Both the position numbers and the translations under genes were made by a program. The notes under the pieces were generated by a model. The model was not told the origin of the DNA and ran no database searches. It saw only the letters and a list, made by a program, of their open reading frames with translations. Of a stretch of DNA of 36,587 bases, positions 25,629 through 32,200 are shown piece after piece. How positions within the stretch are numbered: position 1 is the first letter of the stretch; the number at the start of each line of letters is the position of its first letter. The DNA is from Acidobacteriota bacterium (GTDB lineage Bacteria; Acidobacteriota; Terriglobia; Bryobacterales; Bryobacteraceae): the NCBI GenBank assembly GCA_016201205.1, contig JACQDF010000082.1, positions 1-36,587 on the forward strand, in the 5' to 3' direction.

Positions 25629-26722
25629 ACATCCTGGTTCCCAATCTCGGCTCGACTTCGCTCAAATACCAGTTGCTCGGGATGCCGGGAGGGCGCGTGT
25701 TGAGCCAGGGCAGGCAGGAGCGGCTGGCAGATTACCGCCAGGCGATCCGCGGCATCGACACGCAGGGCGCCTCCGTGGATGCCGTCGCTTTCAAAGCCGT
25801 GCATGCCGGGCCGCGTTACCGGGGTACGTTTCGCATTGACGAAGCCGTGATGGCGGCGCTCGAGGAATATCTGCCGGCCGCACCCGCCCACAACGCAATC
25901 TACCTCACTGCGATTCGTGCGTTTCAGGCGGCCATGCCGGGAGTGCCTCTGGTGGCGGCATTCGAGACCGAGTTTCACGCCACCATGCCCGAGTACGCAG
26001 CACGCTACGGCGTGCCAGGCGACTGGCGCGAGTTGTACGGCGTCCGCCGATACGGCTTCCACGGCGCTTCGCACCGCTATGTCAGCGAGCGCGTGCCGGA
26101 GCTGGCCGGAGCGGACCCGGCGCGGCTGCGCCTGATCAGTTGCCATCTGGGCGGCAGCTCATCCATGTGCGCCATCAATGGCGGCCGGTCGGTGGACACG
26201 ACGATGGGCTTCTCGCCTCAATCGGGCCTCGAGAATGCGACACGGCACGGCGATCTGGACGTGTTCGCCGTGCTCTACATGATGAAGCGGCGCGGCTGGG
26301 AGCTCGACGAGGTTTACGCACAACTGACCAGGACCGGCGGGCTGGCGGGCCTTTCCGGCATCGCGGGAGGAGACGTGCGCGATCTGGAAATCGCCATGGC
26401 GCAGGGCAACGAAGAAGCGCATCTGGCGCTCGATGCCTTCAGCTATCAGGTGCGGAAAACCATCGGCGCCTATGCCGCTGCCATGGGCGGTGTGGACGCC
26501 ATCGCCTTTACGGGAGGCATTGGCGAGAATTCGGCGCGGTTGCGATCCGTGTGTCTGGCGGGCCTCGAGTTTCTGGGCATCGATCTGGATGCGGAGCGCA
26601 ACGAGCGCGGCAGCGGCGATCGCATCGTGTCCGCGGACGGCTCGCGGGTGGCCGTGGCCGCACTCCGGACAAACGAGGAGCTTGTGGTGGCCCGGCGGGC
26701 GTATGGCATCCTGACAGCATGA
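25625..26722 (+). CDS. ackA: Acetate/propionate-kinase family protein (divergent AckA)
   Basis: A 365-residue member of the ASKHA acetokinase family: LVPNLGSTSLKYQL (phosphate 1, Asn7), YGFHGASHRYVS, CHLGGSSSMCAINGGRSVDT (phosphate 2), MGFSPQSGLENATRHGDLD, FTGGIGENSARLRS (adenosine motif) and TNEEL near the end. The family makes acetyl phosphate and ADP from acetate and ATP, or the reverse, in the cytoplasm. Compared with Methanosarcina AckA, Asn7, His180, Arg241 and Glu384 have counterparts, but Asp148 is replaced by Glu114 (AAFETEFH) and Arg91 by Lys57 (AFKAVHAG). It is about 35 residues shorter than usual. No phosphotransacetylase or phosphoketolase gene is adjacent. GTG 25625 was chosen because the conserved N-terminus begins there; the longer frame adds 26 unrelated residues. 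It overlaps both neighbours by 4 bp. Confidence 0.85.
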   Translation: MNILVPNLGSTSLKYQLLGMPGGRVLSQGRQERLADYRQAIRGIDTQGASVDAVAFKAVHAGPRYRGTFRIDEAVMAALEEYLPAAPAHNAIYLTAIRAFQAAMPGVPLVAAFETEFHATMPEYAARYGVPGDWRELYGVRRYGFHGASHRYVSERVPELAGADPARLRLISCHLGGSSSMCAINGGRSVDTTMGFSPQSGLENATRHGDLDVFAVLYMMKRRGWELDEVYAQLTRTGGLAGLSGIAGGDVRDLEIAMAQGNEEAHLALDAFSYQVRKTIGAYAAAMGGVDAIAFTGGIGENSARLRSVCLAGLEFLGIDLDAERNERGSGDRIVSADGSRVAVAALRTNEELVVARRAYGILTA

Positions 26723-27246
26723 GCGACGATCTTCGATACCCCATCGGCCCGTTTGTCCACCCCGGCGCGGTCAGCGCCCGGCAGCGAGCGGAGTTCCTGC
26801 GCGCCATTGAGGAAACGCCCGCCGGACTCGAGAGAGCCGTTGCCGGCCTCAAGGACGTGCAACTGGACACGCCCTATCGCGACGGCGGCTGGACTGTTCG
26901 CCAGGTGATTCACCACTTGGCCGACAGCCACATGCACAGCTACATCCGCTCGAAGTTTGCGCTGGCGGAGAATCATCCGACCATCCTGGCTTATGACGAG
27001 AAAGTGTGGGCGTCGTTTGAGGACGCGGCGCGTGCGCCCATCGAGCCTTCCCTGGCGCTCATCCGGAACCTGCATCAAAGGTGGGTGCGCTGGCTGCGCT
27101 CGCTTGGAGAAGCGGATTTCGCCCGCACACTGTATCATCCGGAGAACGGCGACATGAGCCTCGATGGGATTGCCGCGTTGTATGCGTGGCATGGGCGTCA
27201 TCACACCGCACAGATTACGGGCCTCCGCAAGAGGATGGGGTGGTGA
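26719..27246 (+). CDS. yfiT: YfiT/DinB-family putative metal-dependent hydrolase
   Basis: A 175-residue DinB-fold protein. GGWTVRQVIHHLADSHMHSY and YAWHGRHHTAQIT carry the histidines that bind the metal in the YfiT/BstA group, and ALAENHPTILAYDEKVWA is typical of that group. B. subtilis YfiT has been called a putative metal hydrolase, and relatives act as thiol transferases; the substrate here is unknown. The length matches YfiT (about 175). Its ATG overlaps the end of the kinase gene (ATGA), so it is the third gene of a coupled operon with a TPR-like and a kinase-like protein, an uncommon grouping. A second DinB-type domain occurs in the Smr fusion gene of this window. Confidence 0.85.
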   Translation: MSDDLRYPIGPFVHPGAVSARQRAEFLRAIEETPAGLERAVAGLKDVQLDTPYRDGGWTVRQVIHHLADSHMHSYIRSKFALAENHPTILAYDEKVWASFEDAARAPIEPSLALIRNLHQRWVRWLRSLGEADFARTLYHPENGDMSLDGIAALYAWHGRHHTAQITGLRKRMGW

Positions 27247-27249
27247 GGC

Positions 27250-27288
27250 GGACCGCAGCAAGAGGAACGGTTCAGTCCGCTGCGGACC
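27250..27288. terminator. Candidate bidirectional hairpin between convergent genes
   Basis: The arms GGACCGCAGC (27250-27259) and GCTGCGGACC (27279-27288) pair at 9 of 10 positions with a 19-nt loop; the right side also holds GTCCGC-T-GCGGAC. It lies at the junction of the yfiT stop and the vapC stop and covers the last codons of vapC. There is no T-run, so termination is uncertain. Confidence 0.35.
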
Positions 27289-27664
27289 CAATCAGGAGAT
27301 CGAGGCCGGCAGCGTCGGCGAACGCCCGGAAATCCCGGTCTCGCGTGAGGAGAGCAATCCCGTGATCAATACAGCTCTGGGCGATCAGGGCATCGCCGAG
27401 GCGCGCCTTGCGGCGCTTTGCCAACACCCTCGCTCGCAACTCGCCTGCCCGTTGCCAATAGCCAGGCCTGACCTCGATGAGAGGCAGTTCTGAGAGAGTT
27501 TTTGAAACCTCTGAAGAAAGCTTCGGGTCACTCAACACTTCGGTGAGCACAACGGGCGCCATGAGCACCTGCCGGTCCTGGAGCGCCTTATCGAGCAGCT
27601 CCACGTCCTCGCCGGCATCTCCTTCGAGGAAGGCGATCCAGGTGCTGGTGTCGACTGCGATCAT
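27272..27664 (-). CDS. vapC: VapC-type PIN-domain toxin (module 1)
   Basis: A 130-residue PIN-domain ribonuclease. The acidic residues of the active site are all present: AVDTSTWIAFLEG (Asp5), VVLTEVLSDP (Glu), RLGDALIAQSC (Asp) and LLTRDRDFRAF (Asp). VapC toxins cut tRNA or rRNA when their antitoxin is degraded. The ATG overlaps the stop of the antitoxin gene upstream (ATGA), the standard VapBC arrangement. It converges with yfiT. Confidence 0.9.
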   Translation of the reverse strand: MIAVDTSTWIAFLEGDAGEDVELLDKALQDRQVLMAPVVLTEVLSDPKLSSEVSKTLSELPLIEVRPGYWQRAGELRARVLAKRRKARLGDALIAQSCIDHGIALLTRDRDFRAFADAAGLDLLIGSAAD

Positions 27665-27876
27665 CGGTCGGCTTTCAGCTCAGCTAACGTGCGTGTGAAG
27701 CGCACCTTGCCCCGGAGTTGGCGCAGCCTCGCGTAGGCCTGCGATGCCGCAACTAGCTGCAAGCCGGTACGAACGGTCTGGGTGATGCCGCTACCGCTGG
27801 CTCGTTGTGCCCTTTCGAGAAGCTCCGGCGGCACCTCGACGGTGATCTTGCGCGCTTGGTACGCAACATCTCTCAA
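27661..27876 (-). CDS. vapB: VapB-type ribbon-helix-helix antitoxin (module 1)
   Basis: About 71 residues from TTG 27876. The strand ARKITVEVPPELLERAQRAS followed by GITQTVRTGLQLV is a ribbon-helix-helix DNA-binding unit, and the tail RLRQLRGKVRFTRTLAELK is the toxin-binding part. The frame is open to 27990, but the extra residues do not fit the family; TTG 27876 (or TTG 27888) is the only start that keeps the DNA-binding strand. The stop overlaps the vapC ATG. The 5' end overlaps head-to-head with the plus-strand Phd gene, which is unusual. Confidence 0.75.
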   Translation of the reverse strand: MRDVAYQARKITVEVPPELLERAQRASGSGITQTVRTGLQLVAASQAYARLRQLRGKVRFTRTLAELKADR

Positions 27877-28098
27877 GCAAAGGCGCAACTCTCCGCACTC
27901 ATCGAAGAGGTGCAGAAGGGCAACGAGGTCATCCTGGCGAAAGCCGGGAAACCCGTCGCCCGGCTGGTCGCCTATCAAGGGCCGGCCCACCCCAGGACAC
28001 CCGGCTCGATGGCCGGTCAGATATGGATTGCTCCGGACTTCGACGCGCTTCCGGACGACATGGCGGAAGCGTTTGGGATGCGGGAGCCACGGAGTTGA
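27856..28098 (+). CDS. Phd/YefM-type antitoxin (module 2)
   Basis: About 80 residues from TTG 27856. VRNISQAKAQLSALIEEVQK and GNEVILAKAGKPVARLVAY are the complete Phd/YefM fold; the C-terminal part (IWIAPDFDALPDDMAEAF) wraps the toxin. The frame opens at GTG 27805 but the additional residues are antisense to the VapB domain and unlikely to be used. No clear ribosome binding site is seen. The stop overlaps the TTG of the next gene. Its 5' end lies inside the 5' end of the oppositely oriented VapB gene. Confidence 0.8.
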   Translation: MVRNISQAKAQLSALIEEVQKGNEVILAKAGKPVARLVAYQGPAHPRTPGSMAGQIWIAPDFDALPDDMAEAFGMREPRS

Positions 28099-28475
28099 GA
28101 ATTCTGATCGACACGCACCTGCTTCTCTGGTGGTTTGCCAACAGTCTGTTGCTGTCCGAGCAGGCGAGGACGCTGATCAGCGATCCGGAAAGCACAGTGT
28201 TCGTCAGCGCAGTAAGCCTGTGGGAGATTCGGCTAAAGGAGAGCCTGGGTAAACTGCGTCTGCCCCCGGACTTCGAGGAGAGGTTCGCTGGGGAGTCTTT
28301 TGAGAGCTTACCGCTCACGGCGGCGCAAACCCGCCAAGTCGCTCTGTTGCCATGGCGGCATCGCGACCCGTTCGACCGGATGTTGGTCGCACAGGCGCAA
28401 GTGGAGGATCTGACACTGCTGACGGCCGATGAGGTTCTCACCGCCTACGGCGATTTCGTAAAGCTGGTCCGTTGA
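28095..28475 (+). CDS. vapC: VapC-type PIN-domain toxin (module 2)
   Basis: A 126-residue PIN toxin of the Phd-paired subgroup: LIDTHLLLWWF (Asp), SAVSLWEIRLKESLGKL (Glu), DPFDRMLVAQA (Asp) and LLTADEVLTAYG. Start TTG 28095 overlaps the antitoxin stop (TTGA) and has GGGAG 8 bp upstream. All active-site acids are kept, so it should be active. It points away from module 1. Confidence 0.88.
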   Translation: MRILIDTHLLLWWFANSLLLSEQARTLISDPESTVFVSAVSLWEIRLKESLGKLRLPPDFEERFAGESFESLPLTAAQTRQVALLPWRHRDPFDRMLVAQAQVEDLTLLTADEVLTAYGDFVKLVR

Positions 28476-28564
28476 TTCTGACGCCGCCGGAGTTGATCCG
28501 GGAAATCGGATGCGGCGCCTTAAGACGCGAGCTTCAACGCGGCCTGTCGCAACTTGGTTTGGTG

Positions 28565-28570
28565 TATAAT
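28565..28570 (+). promoter_or_regulatory. Isolated -10 TATAAT after module 2
   Basis: A perfect TATAAT with no good -35, followed by a hairpin-prone stretch (CCAGG-N8-CCTGG at about 28590-28607). It lies upstream of the truncated DUF1326 gene; a small transcript may start here. Confidence 0.25.
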
Positions 28571-28705
28571 CCCCCCGAAGGGAAACCCAGGATGGGATCC
28601 CTGGCCACGTTGAGGCCGGCGAGGTCCACCGCCCCAAGATTTCCTGTGTCGATGTGCCAGCCTACGACCGCGGTGCAATCTCCCTCGGTGGGCGGGCTCA
28701 AGAAA

Positions 28706-29110
28706 ATGCAGGGACACGCAGGTTTGGTGTACTCTCCGGGCGCTATGCACGAAACAAAGTGGCGGGCTGCGCTCTATCTGGATATAAGGGCCAGCGAAGC
28801 ACAGAAGAACGCGCTCGTTCAAATCTTCTCCGGGCAGGCAGGCGGGCACCCCGCACGCCTTGGGTCGTTCATCGGCGAAGTGCTTGGAGTGGCCAGCGTA
28901 CCTATCGATTACGAGATGAACGGCAAGCACCGCCGCTTGCGCATTGGCGACGTGGCTAACACCGAAATCGAAGCGGTCGGCGGCGCCACCGATGCCGAAG
29001 TCACGGTGAGCAATCATCCGCTTTGTGTCGCACCCGGGTATGCGGCCGTGGTGGCGCGATCGAAAGCGGTGCGCTATGAGGACCACGGGGCGGTGCAGGA
29101 ATATGGATGA
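28706..29110 (+). pseudogene. Truncated DUF1326 protein gene
   Basis: An open frame runs from 28472 to 29110, but only its last 135 residues are recognisable. GLVYSPGAMHETKWRAALYL, ALVQIFSGQAGGHPARLGSF, GEVLGVASVPIDYEMNGK and RLRIGDVANTEIEAVGG match the C-terminal half of DUF1326 proteins. The N-terminal half, with the family's Cys-rich segment, is missing and the codons before 28706 are unlike it. The usual end (DHG..SGRNxxxxPF) is also lost: after RYEDHGAVQEYG the frame stops, while the next frame reads on as CRNMDDHF. This suggests a truncation plus a frameshift, so it is probably a decaying remnant. DUF1326 has no settled function. Confidence 0.65.
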
Positions 29111-30680
29111 TCACTTCGATTGTTCGATTGTGGATTCCTGCTCATCGAGTCTATCGGGAAGGCGTCGCCGCACATGCCTGCCAGCCGGCCTGCTGTTTGT
29201 CATCCTCGCCTCAGCCGCCGATGAGAAAGTGATTCTTACGCCGGAGCCGCCCCCCGCTCCGCGCATGAACGGACCCAAGATCTATGGCGCGCGCCCCGGA
29301 CGGCCGTTTCTCTATCGCATCCCCTGCACCGGCGAACGGCCCATGACATTCGACTCACGGGGCCTGCCGCCGTCGCTGAAGCTGGATGCGCACACGGGCA
29401 TCATCACCGGAAACACGCCGGATCGCCGAGGGGAGTACGTCGTCGGGCTCAGCGCCCGGAACCGGCATGGATCGGCCCGCCGCTCCCTCAAGATCGTCGC
29501 CGGCGACCAGCTTGCCCTCACCCCGCCCATGGGATGGAACGACTGGTACACACACTACGACCGCATCCGCGATAAAGACATGCGCGCGGCCGCGGATGTG
29601 ATGATCAGCTCGGGCATGGCCGACGCCGGCTATCAGTACGTGAGCATCGATGACTGCTGGATGGTGAAGCCGGATTCAAGTGATCCTGAAACCGGAGGTC
29701 TGCCGCGCGACGCCGGCGGCGCGATTCTCCCCAACAAGCGTTTTCCGGACATGAAAGCGCTGGCCGATTCCATCCACAGCAAAGGACTGAAGGCCGGCAT
29801 TTATACTTCACCCGGGCCTCTAACCTGCGCCAGGTTCACGGGCTCTTACCAGCACGAAGAGCAGGACGCCAAGACCTTTGCCGCCTGGGGCTTCGATTTC
29901 CTGAAATACGACTGGTGCTCCTATCGGCGCATCGCTACCGGGGAAACGCTTGCCGATCGCAAGAAGCCCTACCAGCTCATGGGCGCGATCCTGCCCGGAC
30001 TCGATCGCGACATCGTCTTCAACCTCTGCCAATACGGCATGTCGGACGTGTGGACGTGGGGCGGTGAAGCAGGCGGCCATAGCTGGCGCACCACCGGGGA
30101 TCTGGGCCTGGAAAAGGACACTCGCTTGCCAGGCTTCTACTCGATCGCCTTCAAGAACGCAAAGCTGGCTGCGTTCGCTGGGCCGGGCCGCTGGAATGAC
30201 CCCGACTACCTCCTCATCGGTTGGGTCGGCAACGCCCGCCGCATGAATGATCCGCCGCGGCCTGTGCCTCTCACTCCCAATGAGCAGTACAGCTACATGT
30301 CCCTGTGGGCGCTGATGGCCGCACCTCTGTTCTATTCAGGCGACATGAGCCGCCTCGACAAGTTCACCCTGGGCATCTTGTGCAATCCGGAAGTGATTGA
30401 CATAGACCAGGACCCGCTCGGCAAGCAGGCCCGCATCGTTCGTCACACGGAAGAGGATTTCGTGCTCGCTAAGACTCTGGAAGATGGTTCGCTTGCCGTC
30501 GGCTTATTCAACCTCGCCGAGGGGGAGCGGACCATCACGGTAACCTGGCAGGATCTCCATCTGTCCGGCAAGCGGGCGGTGCGAGACCTGTGGCGGCAAA
30601 AGAATATTGGCAAAGCAGCAGGGGAATACGCGGTGACCGTCGGCCGGCACAGCGTCATGCTGGTGCGCCTGGGAAGGTAA
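29103..30680 (+). CDS. GH27 alpha-galactosidase with N-terminal He_PIG-associated domain
   Basis: About 525 residues from ATG 29103 (GTG 29130 is an alternative; the longer frame to 29025 is unlikely). A signal-like segment (LPAGLLFVILASA) is followed by a He_PIG-associated module (PAPRMNGPKIYGARPGRPFL, SRGLPPSLKLDAHTGIITGN), known at the N-terminus of bacterial alpha-galactosidases. The GH27 barrel begins TPPMGWNDWYTH and includes YVSIDDCWM. The nucleophile Asp is in FLKYDWCSY and the acid/base Asp in GPGRWNDPDYLLIG, both intact. A C-terminal beta domain (VLAKTLEDGSLAVGLFNLAE) closes the protein. It should release terminal alpha-galactose from oligo- or polysaccharide outside the cytoplasm. 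It overlaps the DUF1326 remnant by 8 bp. Confidence 0.88.
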   Translation: MDDHFDCSIVDSCSSSLSGRRRRTCLPAGLLFVILASAADEKVILTPEPPPAPRMNGPKIYGARPGRPFLYRIPCTGERPMTFDSRGLPPSLKLDAHTGIITGNTPDRRGEYVVGLSARNRHGSARRSLKIVAGDQLALTPPMGWNDWYTHYDRIRDKDMRAAADVMISSGMADAGYQYVSIDDCWMVKPDSSDPETGGLPRDAGGAILPNKRFPDMKALADSIHSKGLKAGIYTSPGPLTCARFTGSYQHEEQDAKTFAAWGFDFLKYDWCSYRRIATGETLADRKKPYQLMGAILPGLDRDIVFNLCQYGMSDVWTWGGEAGGHSWRTTGDLGLEKDTRLPGFYSIAFKNAKLAAFAGPGRWNDPDYLLIGWVGNARRMNDPPRPVPLTPNEQYSYMSLWALMAAPLFYSGDMSRLDKFTLGILCNPEVIDIDQDPLGKQARIVRHTEEDFVLAKTLEDGSLAVGLFNLAEGERTITVTWQDLHLSGKRAVRDLWRQKNIGKAAGEYAVTVGRHSVMLVRLGR

Positions 30681-30697
30681 GGCGTCCATGATTGCCT

Positions 30698-30735
30698 GGG
30701 AATTCCCTTGATCGGCCGTTCCCCACTGTGGGAAC
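30698..30735. promoter_or_regulatory. GGGAA/TTCCC palindromes before higBA (candidate operator)
   Basis: GGGAATTCCC (30698-30707) is a perfect palindrome, and GTTCCC-N6-GGGAAC (30718-30735) is a second inverted repeat that ends directly at the higB ATG. Both share the same half-site, as expected for an operator bound by the HigA repressor. Confidence 0.5.
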
Positions 30736-31032
30736 ATGGAGATTGTGAAGGTTTACGGCGAAGCGGCGATAACGAAGTTCGCCAAGAGGCACCCGGCTTC
30801 TCGTAGGCCGCTTCAACGGTTTCTCGAAATAGCGCGCGGGGCTGAGTGGCCACACTTTCCCGCGGTCAGACGGACCTTTCCGGCGACCGATTACGCGCCC
30901 TCAAGCGGGACGCTGATTCTCAACATTGGCGGTAACAAGTACCGGTTGGTGGCCCGCGTGGATTTCGAGGAGCAGCTACTTTACGTCCAGACCGTGCTCA
31001 CGCACGAAGAATACAGCCGAGAGGACCTCTGA
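30736..31032 (+). CDS. higB: HigB-type mRNA interferase toxin (module 3)
   Basis: A 98-residue HigB (PF09907-type) toxin: FAKRHPASRRPLQRFLEIA, FPATDYAPSSGTLILNIGGNKYRLVARV and LLYVQTVLTHEEYSRED match the family along its whole length. These toxins cut mRNA on the ribosome. The ATG directly follows an inverted repeat and lacks a proper Shine-Dalgarno, so a leaderless transcript is possible. The stop overlaps the higA ATG (TGATG). Toxin before antitoxin is the usual order in this family. Confidence 0.88.
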   Translation: MEIVKVYGEAAITKFAKRHPASRRPLQRFLEIARGAEWPHFPAVRRTFPATDYAPSSGTLILNIGGNKYRLVARVDFEEQLLYVQTVLTHEEYSREDL

Positions 31033-31424
31033 TGCCCACCGCGACCTATGAAGAACTTCTGGTCGAGACCGTTCCGCAGGTTATCCAGACCGAGAAGCAG
31101 TACCGCGAGATCGGCAGCCGCTTCGGAGAACTGGTCGGCAAGGGGCGCGCCAGGACCCCAGATGAGACCAGGCTCATGCGGCTGCTGGCCCTGCTGATTG
31201 AGGATTACGACCGCCGGAACACCATGCCGCCCGACAACGCGACACCTGCCGAACGCTTGCGGTTCCTGTTGGAGCACTCTGGCAAGACGCCCGCCGTCCT
31301 GCTTCCGATCTTTGGCCAGCGCAGCCATGTTAACGAAGCCCTGAACGGACGCCGAAAGATCAGCGTGGAGCAGGCCCGCAAGCTGGCGAAGCTGTTCAGT
31401 GTGAATCCGGGGGTTTTCATATAG
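31032..31424 (+). CDS. higA: HigA-type antitoxin with Xre/Cro HTH (module 3)
   Basis: A 130-residue protein. The N-terminal half (ETVPQVIQTEKQYREIGSRF, TRLMRLLALLIEDYD) is the toxin-binding part, as in COG5499-type HigA. The C-terminal half (ERLRFLLEHSGKTPAVLLPI, RSHVNEALNGRRKISVEQAR) is a Cro-like HTH, likely repressing its own operon through the palindromes upstream of higB. It starts one base into the higB stop. Confidence 0.88.
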   Translation: MPTATYEELLVETVPQVIQTEKQYREIGSRFGELVGKGRARTPDETRLMRLLALLIEDYDRRNTMPPDNATPAERLRFLLEHSGKTPAVLLPIFGQRSHVNEALNGRRKISVEQARKLAKLFSVNPGVFI

Positions 31425-31544
31425 GTGGCTCACAGGCCAGTCTGCCGGAGGCCGGAAGACGCACCCCGCGAGGTGAGGCCATCCCGTGCAACGTCCAGGA
31501 ATGTGATAAGCTAGCTTAAGCTGGCTGTTCCAGGGAGGTGAATT
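31425..31544. promoter_or_regulatory. 120-bp gap with inverted-repeat operator for module 4
   Basis: The gap between higA and the next antitoxin contains AGCTAGCTTAAGCTGGCT (31509-31526), an 18-bp inverted repeat with one mismatched pair, and the overlapping perfect palindrome AAGCTAGCTT (31508-31517). It lies 19 bp before the GTG start, with the ribosome binding site GGGAGGTG in between. This fits an autoregulated Phd operator; no clear -35/-10 pair is seen. Confidence 0.5.
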
Positions 31545-31790
31545 GTGGAAATCGGAGCCTTTGAAGCGAAAAACAAACTTGGAATGCTCCTGGACCGGGT
31601 TGAACACGGCGAGGAGATCATCATCACGCGTCACGGAAAACCCGTTGCCCGCCTGGTTCCCAACGCCACCCGAATCGACAAAACACAAGCGCGCGCCGCA
31701 CTGGAGCGTATTCGAACGCGGGCCGGAAATTTGAAAGAGGCATTCGACTGGGCGGCCGTGAGGGCGGACCGGGACGCCGGGCGGCCATGA
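31545..31790 (+). CDS. Phd/YefM-type antitoxin (module 4)
   Basis: An 81-residue antitoxin: IGAFEAKNKLGMLLDRVEHG and EEIIITRHGKPVARLVPN form the Phd DNA-binding fold, and ERIRTRAGNLKEAFDWAAVR is the toxin-wrapping tail. GTG 31545 is preceded by GGGAGGTG at good spacing. The stop overlaps the vapC ATG (ATGA). Confidence 0.9.
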   Translation: MEIGAFEAKNKLGMLLDRVEHGEEIIITRHGKPVARLVPNATRIDKTQARAALERIRTRAGNLKEAFDWAAVRADRDAGRP

Positions 31791-32200
31791 GCATGGTTCT
31801 GGACAGTTCCGCCACCCTCGCGTGGGTTTATGGCGACGAGATCACGGAACCAATTCGTCATGTCTTCAATCTGGTCAGCGAGAACGGAGCCTGGGTGCCG
31901 GGACTGTGGAAGCTTGAGGTGGCCAACATTCTGGAGATGGGCGCCAGGCGCGGCCGCCACGACGCAGCCTTTCGAAACTCAACACTGGCGGATCTCGCCC
32001 TCTTGCCGATCAGCGTCGATGCCGAGACGGACCGGCAGGCGTGGGGAGCCACGCTCCAATTGACGGAGCGTCATCGCCTTACTTTGTACGATGCGGCGTA
32101 CCTGGAACTCGCGCTGCGCCGCGGACTGCCGCTGGCTTCTCTCGACGCGGAACTGCGCGGCGCCGCCCAAGCCGAAGGAGTCGTCGTCCTGGGGAGTTAA
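31787..32200 (+). CDS. vapC: VapC-type PIN-domain toxin (module 4)
   Basis: A 137-residue PIN toxin: MVLDSSATLAWVYGDE (Asp), GLWKLEVANILE (Glu), TLYDAAYLELALRRG (Asp) and LASLDAELRGAA (Asp) keep the full acidic site. It is coupled to the Phd-like gene by a 4-bp overlap. It is clearly different in sequence from the other two PIN toxins here, so the modules are independent arrivals rather than local duplicates. Confidence 0.9.
   Translation: MSMVLDSSATLAWVYGDEITEPIRHVFNLVSENGAWVPGLWKLEVANILEMGARRGRHDAAFRNSTLADLALLPISVDAETDRQAWGATLQLTERHRLTLYDAAYLELALRRGLPLASLDAELRGAAQAEGVVVLGS

Noticed and set aside
28575..28660. A known riboswitch upstream of the DUF1326 remnant
   Set aside because: The segment has small hairpins but does not match any riboswitch consensus I could recall.
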